A DNA stretch of 64,000 nt from assembly GCA_035293945.1 (NCBI GenBank), contig DATGLV010000030.1, positions 180,795 to 244,794 on the forward strand. Direction: 5' to 3'. This document shows positions 7,429 through 14,796 of the stretch, in pieces; position 1 is the first letter of the stretch, and each line of letters begins with the position of its first letter. Origin of the DNA: VAZQ01 sp035293945. Its GTDB lineage: Bacteria > Pseudomonadota > Alphaproteobacteria > Rhizobiales > Xanthobacteraceae. The translations under genes and the position numbers were made by a program. Under the pieces are notes generated by a model. The model saw nothing but the letters and a program-made list of their open reading frames with translations, was not told the origin of the DNA and ran no database searches.

Positions 7429-8668
7429 TCGGCCGCCTCTTTGATGGCTTGCGACGGCGGCGAGGTCAGTTCGCCGGAGAAGGCCTGCTGCAACAGCGCC
7501 TGCCTTAAAGTCTGCAGGTCGTTCAACTTGCTCCTATAGATCTCTTGCAATCGCAATGTTTCTTGAGAAAGCGTATCCAGTTTGGTGGCGATGCCTTCCT
7601 GCTCAGTTAAGGGCGGGATCGGAACCAACAAATTGCGCACATCTCGTATGTTTATCTGCATCAAGGCCGTGCCATAGGTCTTTTCTCTGATTTGCCGTTG
7701 CATTCGCTCTGAACGAAGGGCGTAATAGCCGAATTGTTGTGTCATCAGCGACGCATTAAAGGAAATCGGAACAATACCTCTTGTAACATTGGCTCCCGAA
7801 AGATCTTCCGCAGCGATTGAAACGGCGCCAGTCGTACCTCGGACACAAAGTAACAACTCGCCGCCATTCAGTCTCGTGCGGCTGTACGCTTCCGCCAATG
7901 AAGCATCAAACGTTTAAGCCCATCAACCTGGACAACTTCTGTAGTCATGTCCACGGGTCGGACGATGGGCAAGCCACCCGGTCGCTCATCACCAGGCTGG
8001 ACGATGCCATAGGAGAGCGAGCAGCGCTCGTCGACTGCTTCTTCGAGATGCCGGAACGGCCAAAGCTCCCCCTCTTGGCCAAAAATCAAACGGAGATAGC
8101 TCTCGAACAGCTCGCGGGCATTCCTCAGATTTTTTTCAGTGTTAGCGGTCGCGGTCGCCAGCCCGGCAAAAGCCTCGTCCAGAATGGCGACGATGCGGTG
8201 TTGTTCGGGGAGCGGGGGCTTTGGGAACTTGAGAGCTCTCAGGCTATCCGTCGACAGCCGGTGGACTGTGGCCCCCCGTGTCACGAGATTTAAAATATTT
8301 GTCTCCGACGCTTGCATGAAATAATAAAGATAGCGGGGAGCTATATCTTTGTTCGGACACAGCGCCTTGATATCCTGATTAACCGTGAGCGATCGGGTCG
8401 TAATTGCAATCGGAATGGTGCGCGCCAAGATGCCCGAGCGAACAACGATCAAAACCGCATCTCTCGGTATAAGAGACGCCGCGCTGTTTTCGATCGCTTC
8501 TGGGGTGATCTTGTCGATTGAGTCGCCCACCTCCGATGACTTCACATCTTTGGGCGACACCCAAGGAATATTGCCATTCCAATACGAAGGCTTTTCCGTC
8601 GAGGGAGTCCCACCGCCCTTGAACGAAGCGACCTCCCCGAGGGTCGTTTGCTCCCAACCTGCTCTCAC
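7425..8668 (-). pseudogene. hsdS: Type I restriction specificity subunit (HsdS), frameshifted
   Basis: HsdS recognises the target sequence for both methylation and cleavage. The first part, read from GTG 8668, gives 266 residues with a full first target-recognition domain and the central conserved helix (PLPEQHRIVAILDEAFAGL), then runs off frame after VDGLKR. The second target-recognition domain continues in another frame (SLAEAYSRTRLNGGELL onward) to a normal end at 7425 with the second conserved helix (PLTEQEGIATKLDTL). Adding one T to the TTT run (AAA at 7908-7910 on the plus strand) restores a 414-residue protein of ordinary length. The start overlaps the hsdM stop and the stop overlaps the hsdR start, each by 4 bases, so the operon is otherwise intact. 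Confidence 0.88.
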
Positions 8669-10122
8669 AACATTTCCTCAAGCTTCCGCAAGATCGCCGC
8701 GCTTTCCGCATCTAATGCCGCCATTTCGGTGATGATGTCCTTCGGGTCGCGCAGTTCAATCTCGTCAGCTCTGTTAGGATTCTTCACTGAAAGGTCGTAG
8801 GTCGCCTCGTCGATGTCCTTGGCATCGACCGTCCATGAATTCGGGCCATTTTCGAATTTTGCCTGTAACGCGACGAAATCCTTGAGGTCATCGTCGCTGA
8901 GCGGATTGGTCTTGCCGAGGTTGCGGCCAGGGTCGAGCTTGTAGAACCAGATCTTCCGTGTTGGCGCGCCCTTCTCAAAAAACAGCACCACGGTCTTGAC
9001 GCCCGCGCCCTGGAACGTGCCGCCCGGCATGTCCAACACTGTATGCAGATTGCAGTTCTCCAATAGCTCCTTGCGCAGCGCCACTGAGGCGTTATCCGTG
9101 TTGGACAGGAAGGTGTTCTTGATGATGATGGCGGCGCGGCCGCCGGCCTTCAGCGACTTGATGAAGTGCTGAAGAAACAGGAACGCCGTCTCGCCGGTCT
9201 TGATCGGGAAGTTCTGCTGCACCTCCGGCCGCTCTTTGCCGCCGAACGGCGGATTGGCCAGCACCACATCAAACCGGTCCTTATCCTGGATGTCGCTGAT
9301 GTTCTCGGCGAGCGTGTTAGTATGGATGATGTTCGGCGCCTCGATCCCGTGCAGGATCATGTTCATAATGCCGATCACGTAGGCGAGGCTTTTCTTCTCC
9401 TTGGCGTAGAAGGTTTTGGTCTGGAGGGTGTTGAGGTCCTTGGTCGAAAGCTTGCCGCGGTCTTTGGTCAGATATTCGAACGACTCGCAGAGGAAGCCGC
9501 AGGAACCGCAGGCGCCGTCATAAATGCGCTCGCCGATCTGCGGCTTCACCACCTGGATCATCGCACGGATGAGCGGCCGCGGCGTGTAGTACTCGCCGCC
9601 GTTCCGCCCAGCATTTCCCATGTTGCGGAGCTTGCCTTCGTACAGCTCAGACAGCTCGTGCTTCTCTGCCTGAGTATTGAAGCTGAGCTGATCGATCAGC
9701 TCCAGGGCGTCGCGCAGCGAATAGCCTGAGCGGAACTTGTTTTCGATCTCGGAGAATATTTCGCCGATCTTGTATTCGATCGTGTTCGGCCCTTCGGCGC
9801 GAGTGCGAAAACCCTTCAGGTAGGGAAACAGCTTCTCGTCGACATACTTGATGAGATCGTCGCCGGTCAGCGCCTTGTCGTGATCGAACGTCCCGTCCTT
9901 CTTCTTCGGCGCGGCCCATGCCGACCAGCGGTGCTTCGCCTCGATGATCCGATCGTACTTCTTGCCGGAGAGCTCGGCCCTCTGCTCGTTGGCCTTCTCC
10001 AGGTCGTCCAGGTACTTGAGGAACAGTATCCACGAAGTCTGCTCGGTATAGTCCAACTCGGTGGCGCAACCGGCTTCCTTCCATAGGACATCGTCGATGT
10101 TTTTGAAGGTTTGTTCGAACAT
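8665..10122 (-). CDS. hsdM: Type I DNA methyltransferase subunit (HsdM)
   Basis: 485 residues. ATG 10122 has GGAG upstream; an earlier in-frame start would add 15 residues (MPRGPSYSGPGLEKG) without family similarity. An N-terminal helical domain (FKNIDDVLWKEAG) precedes the N6-adenine methylase core: GGEYYTPRPL near 176, motif I as DGACGSCGFL near 202-211, and motif IV NPPFGG at 290-295. With HsdS it methylates host DNA at adenine in the recognition site. It is the first gene of the hsdM-hsdS-hsdR operon; its TGA overlaps the GTG start of hsdS. No damage is seen in the catalytic core. Confidence 0.93.
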   Translation of the reverse strand: MFEQTFKNIDDVLWKEAGCATELDYTEQTSWILFLKYLDDLEKANEQRAELSGKKYDRIIEAKHRWSAWAAPKKKDGTFDHDKALTGDDLIKYVDEKLFPYLKGFRTRAEGPNTIEYKIGEIFSEIENKFRSGYSLRDALELIDQLSFNTQAEKHELSELYEGKLRNMGNAGRNGGEYYTPRPLIRAMIQVVKPQIGERIYDGACGSCGFLCESFEYLTKDRGKLSTKDLNTLQTKTFYAKEKKSLAYVIGIMNMILHGIEAPNIIHTNTLAENISDIQDKDRFDVVLANPPFGGKERPEVQQNFPIKTGETAFLFLQHFIKSLKAGGRAAIIIKNTFLSNTDNASVALRKELLENCNLHTVLDMPGGTFQGAGVKTVVLFFEKGAPTRKIWFYKLDPGRNLGKTNPLSDDDLKDFVALQAKFENGPNSWTVDAKDIDEATYDLSVKNPNRADEIELRDPKDIITEMAALDAESAAILRKLEEML

Positions 10123-10468
10123 GCCTTTCTCCAGCCCTGGCCCAGAATATGACGGCCCCCGGGGCATTTCTAGGTGTGGAGGTTGATTCGCGGGTGCCGA
10201 GAATATGACCTGTCTATTGCGCGGGAATCCAGAGCGCGCCCATGTGCCCGCTCGACTCCGTTTGACCCTTTTTCCCCGCGCTACAAGTCTCGCCCGGAGA
10301 CATCCTCAGGCACAGGAATGGATCGCGGTGCGGCGCGCGGGCACGCCGACGTGCAACTTGGAAAAAGACGGAAAGCGCCTCTAGCAAAGGGCCGTTCATC
10401 GTGCCTTAATGAACTTTACACTATGCTGAGCGTTTGCTAAGCGGGCGCCCCATTCGGGAGATGTGGCC
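10123..10468. other. Divergent promoter region between hsdM and the antitoxin gene
   Basis: About 345 bases without a credible ORF; open frames here are arginine/serine-rich shadows. It must hold the promoter of the hsd operon (leftward) and of the vbhA-like/fic pair (rightward). The part nearest the antitoxin (CCTTAATGAACTTTACACTATGC) is AT-richer than its surroundings and is the most promoter-like stretch. Confidence 0.5.
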
Positions 10469-10645
10469 ATGACCAAGAACCTAGAAGAGCTGATCACCCG
10501 CGCCCGCAAGATCACCATGACGCCCGAGCAGTTGCGGCGGCAGCGCCGAAGCTTTGCCTACGGCAACACGCACATCGAGAACGAGCGAATCACGCGCGAG
10601 ATGGTTGCCGAAGCCGACGAGAAGATCGAGACGGCCGACAAGTGA
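10469..10645 (+). CDS. VbhA-like antitoxin of a Fic pair
   Basis: 58 residues. ATG 10469 is preferred to the GTG at 10463 because GGGAG lies 8 bases before the ATG but only 2 before the GTG. The peptide is helical and charged; IENERITREM near residue 36 resembles the inhibitory helix of Fic antitoxins, whose glutamate in the (S/T)xxxE(G/N) motif blocks ATP binding in the Fic pocket. Here the E-N pair is present but asparagine replaces the leading Ser/Thr. It lies 8 bases before the fic gene, the usual order for such pairs. Confidence 0.72.
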   Translation: MTKNLEELITRARKITMTPEQLRRQRRSFAYGNTHIENERITREMVAEADEKIETADK

Positions 10646-10653
10646 AGTGACCC

Positions 10654-11338
10654 GTGTCCGGCGACCGCCACAGCATCGCCGAAGACGCGAAACTTCTCAC
10701 TGATCCTGATGAAATCGCCCGGCGCGAGGCTGCAAACGGCCTCAAGCAGTTCAACCTTGCGCTGGACATCATTCGCTCATTCGTGAAGGAGCCGGAGCGT
10801 CCCTTCAAGCTGCAGCGCTGGGCCCATTCTGCAATTGCATGCGGCGGCGCTGGAAGGCCTCCATGCGCTCGCCGGCACTTATCGGAATACGCCGGTCAAG
10901 ATTCAGGGCAGCCTGCATCAACCGCCGGATGCCACGTTGGTGGCCGACGAAGTCACCATGCTCTGCGAGTACATCAATGATCATTGGGACAAGAGCGCCG
11001 TCCACCTCGCGGCCTACGTGCTCTGGAAGATGAATTGGATTCATCCATTTGCGGACGGCAATGGCCGCACCGCCTGCGCGGTTTCATATGTGGTCCTCAG
11101 CATCAAGCTTGACGGGCTTCTCCCGGGAACGCCGACCATCCCCGAGCAGATCGCCGCAAATAAGGATCCCTACTACAAGGCTTTGGAATCGGCGGACCAA
11201 GCTTGGACATCCGGAAATGTAGACGTGTCCGCGCTGGAGGCGCTCCTGAGCGACATGCTCGCGCACCAACTCCTCAATGCTGCCAAAGAGGCGGCAGGTG
11301 AGAGCGTCGCACGGATTGGCGGCTCCAACTTTCACTAG
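10654..11338 (+). pseudogene. Fic-family AMP-transferase toxin, frameshifted
   Basis: Fic proteins transfer AMP from ATP to target proteins. The frame from GTG 10654 runs through RPFKLQRWA and then goes off; the rest (ILQLHAAALEGLHALAG onward) is in the next frame to 11338. Removing one C from the CCC run at 10823-10825 joins them into a 227-residue protein of typical length. The Fic loop HPFADGNGRTAC is complete except that the final arginine of HxFx(D/E)GNGRxxR is cysteine, a residue needed for phosphate binding in known enzymes. The downstream piece could start at ATG 10835 and still contains the whole Fic loop. Both the frameshift and the missing arginine suggest reduced or lost activity. 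Confidence 0.8.
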
Positions 11339-11551
11339 CTCCAAATCTCCCGGATCGGCAGCGACGGCGCCGGATAGCGTCCTGTCGTGACAGCTCCAGC
11401 AAAGCCTCCGAAACACTCGTTGATGATGCCTGGCGCAGCTGGCCCCAACGCCTCGTCTCGTCATAAGCCATTGTATAAAAGAGATTTTTTGTCAAAAGCC
11501 CAACTCAAGCCTGCCGCTTGCCCCACCCCATCAAATCAGTTTATCAACGCG

Positions 11552-11566
11552 GAACAAATTGAGAAC
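11552..11566. promoter_or_regulatory. Candidate LexA (SOS) box
   Basis: GAAC-AAATTGA-GAAC exactly fits the alphaproteobacterial LexA direct-repeat motif GAAC-N7-GAAC (GTTC-N7-GTTC on the other strand). It ends 38 bases before the ATG at 11605, a normal operator position. Downstream in the same direction lie two hypotheticals, ygfZ and the DNA repair gene tag. Confidence 0.6.
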
Positions 11567-11604
11567 ACGAGGACCGCCGCGCCCCCGGCGAACAGGAGAA
11601 CCGC

Positions 11605-12246
11605 ATGAACGTCTCAGCTGATGCTTCCACAAGCGCCGTGCCCGATGCCGCCACCATCGCGGCCGCTAACGCCATCAATGTCTCGAGCGCTCTGCCGGAA
11701 ATTCGGCCGGCGTCCGCACCAGCGCACGGCCTCGCGCCTCTCCCCTTCGGCCCCGCTCCGCTCGCCGAGGGCGAGGATGCGGAGGCCTATGACGAATTGC
11801 TGTTGCGCATTTCCGCGGGCGTGCGCCCCGCCGATATCCTCGAGGAGATCTGGGTGCGCGATGTGGTCGACCTGACCTGGGAGGCGCTGCGGCTGCGCCG
11901 CCTCAAGGCCGCCGTCCTGACCATGAGCGCCCGCACCGCGCTCGCCGAGAATCTGGGCAAGTTCATGAGCTACGCGGAAGCGCAGGCGCTGGCCCGCAGC
12001 TGGGCCGCCGGCGAGGCGGATGCGGTTGCGGCCGTGGCGGAGCGGCTCGCCGCGCAGGGCCTCGGCATCGAAAACCTGACCGCGCAAGGACTGACGCGCA
12101 CGCTCGATCCGATCGAACGCATCGCCCGCATGATCGCGCAGGCGGAGGCGCGCCGCGGCGCCGCGTTGCGCGAGGTCGAGCGCCATCGCGCGTCGTTCGG
12201 GCCGCGCCTGCGTGCCGCGCTCGTGGAGGCGGAAGCCGCGGCGTGA
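11605..12246 (+). CDS. Conserved hypothetical protein (rhizobial gene-pair member A)
   Basis: 213 residues, alanine-rich and helical, without signal peptide or membrane segment. After a disordered N-terminus of about 55 residues comes the conserved-looking part: AYDELLLRISAGVRPADILEEIWVRD, then ARTALAENLGKFM and a coiled stretch ARRGAALREVERHR. The stop overlaps the start of the next gene (ATGA-type overlap at 12243-12246), so the two are co-translated. I recall similar pairs as frequent in Bradyrhizobiaceae, with no assigned function. A LexA-like box lies just upstream, hinting at damage-inducible expression. Confidence 0.75.
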   Translation: MNVSADASTSAVPDAATIAAANAINVSSALPEIRPASAPAHGLAPLPFGPAPLAEGEDAEAYDELLLRISAGVRPADILEEIWVRDVVDLTWEALRLRRLKAAVLTMSARTALAENLGKFMSYAEAQALARSWAAGEADAVAAVAERLAAQGLGIENLTAQGLTRTLDPIERIARMIAQAEARRGAALREVERHRASFGPRLRAALVEAEAAA

Positions 12247-12962
12247 AAATGGAGGGCGCGGCCAAGACAAGCAGCGTTCGCGGCGGTCCGCGCAGCGCCG
12301 CAGGTCGCGCACGTTCGGCGCGCAATCGCTTGAGCCATGGGCTCGCGCGCAGCATCCGTTCCGATCCCGCAAGCGCCGCCGCGATCGCGGCGCTGACGCA
12401 GCAACTTAGTCAACAACTCGCGCCCTTGAACCGAGCGAACACCCCCTCCCTAACCCTCCCCCGTAAACGGGGGAGGGAATCGAACGGGGCCACGCTCCCG
12501 CGCATATTGAAGAGGGAATGGGACGGGGCCACGCTCCCGCGCGAGCAGGGGAGACAATGGGCGGAGGCCGATCCCGAATCGCGCGAGCTCGCGCACGACG
12601 TGGCGGAGGCGCAGGTTGATCTGATGCGCGTGCGCCGCGCGCGGCATGATCTGCTTTTCGCCCTCGATAAGCTGGTTGCGGACGCCTCGGCCGAGGCGCA
12701 GCAGCTGATCGCGCAAGCGACGGTGCGTCTTGTGGCCATTGACCGTTATGAGCAGCGCGCCCGCTCGCACTGCCGGCGCGCCGCCCGCGCTTTCGATGCC
12801 CTCCAGGGCACACAGTATAAAAATACCACCAGTTTGGCAGTTCGAACCCAAAAAAATCCAATAAATTCAGCAGCCGCTGCCGAGGAGCCCGCCGCGCCGG
12901 CGCCCTTGAGCGGAGTCGCGCCTGACCTTACGTTGGTCGACGACAGCAAACCAAGCAGACAC
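12243..12962 (+). CDS. Conserved hypothetical protein (gene-pair member B), running into ygfZ without a stop
   Basis: The N-terminus (GPRSAAGRARSARNRLSHGL) belongs to a multi-copy rhizobial family beginning with such a basic Gly/Arg motif, followed by helical sequence (AQVDLMRVRRARHDLLFALDKL; RYEQRARSHCRRAARAFDAL). Two oddities stand out. First, about 40 residues (PSLTLPRKRGRE to LPREQGRQ) are encoded by an inserted palindromic repeat at about 12442-12556. Second, there is no stop codon before ygfZ: the frame continues through an AT-rich linker (QKNPINSAAAAEEPA) straight into it, giving a possible 551-residue fusion. The end given here is only the point where ygfZ homology begins. Confidence 0.6.
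12442..12556. repeat. Palindromic repeat inserted in frame in a coding sequence
   Basis: CCCTCCCTAACCCTCCCCCG with CGGGGGAGGG forms the first hairpin. It is followed by two direct copies of the 20-mer starting ACGGGGCCACGC at 12484-12503 and 12523-12542. The hairpin arms match those inside the tag gene at 14727-14760. The whole block stays open in the reading frame of gene B. Confidence 0.7.
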
Positions 12963-13898
12963 ATGCAGGCAGCGCTTCTTGACGATCGCGGCGTGGTCCG
13001 CGTTGCGGGCGAGGATGCCCGCAAATTCCTGAACGGGCTTTTGACCACCGACATCGGCAAGGTCGCCGCCGGGCGGCCGAGCTATGCGGCGCTGCTGACC
13101 CCGCAGGGCAAGATCATCGTCGACTTTCTCATTGCGGAAGCCTCCGACGGGGTCTTCCTGCTCGATTGTCCGCGCGCGCAGGTGGAGACGCTGGTGCAGC
13201 GCCTGTCCTTCTACAAGCTGCGCGCCAAGGTGACGATCGAGGATGTGTCGGAGCACCTGCAGGTCTTTGCGGTGTGGGAAGGTTCTCCGGTCGTCCCTGC
13301 GAAAGCGGGGACCCAGACGCCCGGGACTATGGATCCCCGCTTACGCGAGGATGACCGCGTGGCAGCAGCTTTCCCAGACCCGCGCCTCTCCACGCTCGGC
13401 TTCCGCCTGATCGCAGAGGGCGGCACCAACATCACCGCGCTGCTTGATGCGGAGAAAGCCGACACCGCCGACTACGCGGCGCATCGCATCGCGCTCGGTG
13501 TGCCGGAGGGCGGCGTCGACTTCGCCTACAACGATGCCTTCCCGCATGAAGCCGATATGGACCAGCTCGGCGGCGTCGACTTCAAGAAGGGCTGCTTCAT
13601 CGGCCAGGAAGTGGTCTCGCGCATGGAGCATCGCGGGACCGCGCGCAGCCGCGTGGTGCCGGTCACCTCCAATGGCGCTCCGCCGGCCCCCGGCACGCCG
13701 GTCATCGCGGGCGGCAAATCGCTTGGCGCGATCGGATCGGCCGCGGGAGGTGACGCGCTCGCATTGTTGCGGCTCGATCGTGTTGCCGAAGCGCTTGCAG
13801 AGGGCGCCACGCTCGAGGCCGGCGGCATCACGCTGACCTTGCGCAAGCCCACCTGGGCGCGCTTTGCCTTTCCGGGGGAAGAGAAGGCTGTACCATGA
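12963..13898 (+). CDS. ygfZ: Folate-binding protein YgfZ (iron-sulfur cluster repair)
   Basis: 311 residues from ATG 12963, where the family N-terminus begins (LLDDRGVVRVAGEDARKFLNGLLTTDI). YgfZ is a GcvT-like tetrahydrofolate-binding protein that helps maintain certain Fe-S enzymes such as MiaB. The family signature KGCFIGQE lies near residue 218. An extra block of roughly 25-30 residues (GSPVVPAKAGTQ to LREDDRV) near residue 110 is encoded by a dispersed palindromic repeat at 13287-13357 and is absent from typical members; it falls between two beta-rich segments and may form a surface loop. The frame is continuous with the upstream gene B, so a fused product is possible. Confidence 0.88.
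   Translation: MQAALLDDRGVVRVAGEDARKFLNGLLTTDIGKVAAGRPSYAALLTPQGKIIVDFLIAEASDGVFLLDCPRAQVETLVQRLSFYKLRAKVTIEDVSEHLQVFAVWEGSPVVPAKAGTQTPGTMDPRLREDDRVAAAFPDPRLSTLGFRLIAEGGTNITALLDAEKADTADYAAHRIALGVPEGGVDFAYNDAFPHEADMDQLGGVDFKKGCFIGQEVVSRMEHRGTARSRVVPVTSNGAPPAPGTPVIAGGKSLGAIGSAAGGDALALLRLDRVAEALAEGATLEAGGITLTLRKPTWARFAFPGEEKAVP
13287..13357. repeat. Dispersed palindromic repeat inside ygfZ, in frame
   Basis: CCGGTCGTCCCTGCG-AAAGC-GGGGACCCAG and ATGGATCCCCGCTTACGCG-AGGATGACCG are the two halves of the same repeat type seen between genes at 256, 1511, 13908 and 50801. In this reading frame it encodes PVVPAKAGTQ and DPRLREDD. Confidence 0.8.
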
Positions 13899-13907
13899 CG
13901 CTCTCAT

Positions 13908-14012
13908 CCGGTCATTCCCGCGAAAGCGGGAATCCAGTCACTTCGAAAAATGCTCTTGGATATGGCATTTCGCGAAGAAAGCTGGGTCCCCGCTTTCGCG
14001 GGGACGACCGGA
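13908..14012. repeat. Dispersed palindromic repeat, two units
   Basis: CCGGTCATTCCCGCG-AAAG-CGGGAATCCAGTC and GCTGGGTCCCCGC-TTTC-GCGGGGACGACCGG are nearly symmetrical about an AT-rich centre, so the 105-bp unit can fold into one long cruciform. It fills the ygfZ-tag gap. Confidence 0.75.
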
Positions 14013-14060
14013 GAGACTGCGGCTAGCCGTGAGCAAACAAATCAACATGAGCAAACAAAC

Positions 14061-14786
14061 ATGAGCGGAGCGGTGCTTCATCCTGACGGCCTTAAGCGCT
14101 GCCCGTGGCCGCAGCAGGACCCGCTCTATGTCGCTTATCACGACACCGAGTGGGGCGTGCCGGAGCTCGACGATCGCGCACTTTATGAGAAGCTCGTGCT
14201 CGACGGCTTCCAGGCCGGCCTCTCCTGGATCACCATCCTGCGCAAGCGCGAGAATTTCCGCGCCGCCTTCGACAATTTCGCGCCCGAGAAGATCGCCCGC
14301 TACGGCCCAAAGAAGATCGAAGCCCTGATGGGCGATCAAGGCATCGTGCGCAACCGCATGAAGATCGAAGGCGCGGTCGCCTCCGCACGCGCCTGGCTCG
14401 ACGTGATGGAGAAGGAGGGCTTCTCGCAGCTCCTGTGGGGCTTTCTCGATGGCAAGCCGCGCACCAACAAGTTCCGCTCCACCAAGCAGGTGCCGGCCGA
14501 GACCCCACTCTCGCGCACGATGTCGAAGGAGCTTTTAAGCCGCGGCTTCAAGTTCTGCGGGCCGACCATCGTATATGCGTTCATGCAGGCGGTCGGCATG
14601 GTCGACGATCATCTTGTCACTTGCTACTGCCACGGCGCCGGCCACAAGCGCAAGCCGCGCGACGGCGCCGATCAAAAGCAGAGGCTACGCGGCGGCGCTG
14701 CTCCCCTCCCCCATGCCGAGGCCGGTCCCCTCCCCCGCTTGCGGGGGAGGGTTAGGGAGGGGGAAAAGCGCGAGGAAGCGGAATGA
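14061..14786 (+). CDS. tag: DNA-3-methyladenine glycosylase I
   Basis: 241 residues. ATG 14061 is the first start past the repeat, and the family N-terminus follows at once. Tag excises 3-methyladenine from alkylated DNA to begin base-excision repair. The zinc-site residues are visible: C14 (RCPWPQ), H27 (YHDTEWG), and the H-x3-C pair in DHLVTCYCH. LYEKLVLDGFQAGLSWITILRKRE is the conserved helix lining the base pocket. The last 40 or so residues (after HKRKPRDG) are not family sequence: PLPRLRGRVREGEKREEAE is translated from a palindromic repeat that has replaced the natural end. The core enzyme should be functional. The HD hydrolase follows 10 bases later. Confidence 0.93.
   Translation: MSGAVLHPDGLKRCPWPQQDPLYVAYHDTEWGVPELDDRALYEKLVLDGFQAGLSWITILRKRENFRAAFDNFAPEKIARYGPKKIEALMGDQGIVRNRMKIEGAVASARAWLDVMEKEGFSQLLWGFLDGKPRTNKFRSTKQVPAETPLSRTMSKELLSRGFKFCGPTIVYAFMQAVGMVDDHLVTCYCHGAGHKRKPRDGADQKQRLRGGAAPLPHAEAGPLPRLRGRVREGEKREEAE
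14727..14760. repeat. Palindromic repeat forming the 3' end of tag
   Basis: CCCTCCCCCGC-TT-GCGGGGGAGGG is a perfect 11-bp stem, followed by TTAGGGAGG. The same GGGGGAGGG/TTAGGGAGGG elements occur in inverted order at 12442. It is coding for the C-terminal tail of Tag. Confidence 0.75.
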
Positions 14787-14796
14787 GGAAGACAGC

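Noticed and set aside
5203..7539. A 778-codon open frame on the plus strand opposite hsdR
   Set aside because: It mirrors the minus-strand HsdR, which has all expected motifs; the plus-strand peptide has no family features and is a GC-rich antisense shadow.
10174..10440. An 88-codon frame between hsdM and the Fic antitoxin
   Set aside because: Arg/Ser/Pro-rich translation, no ribosome site, and it covers the promoter region that the divergent genes need.
12243..12962. CRISPR-like repetition because of the two 20-bp direct repeats near 12484 and 12523
   Set aside because: Only two copies, inside a coding frame and next to a palindromic repeat; no spacer array or cas gene is present.
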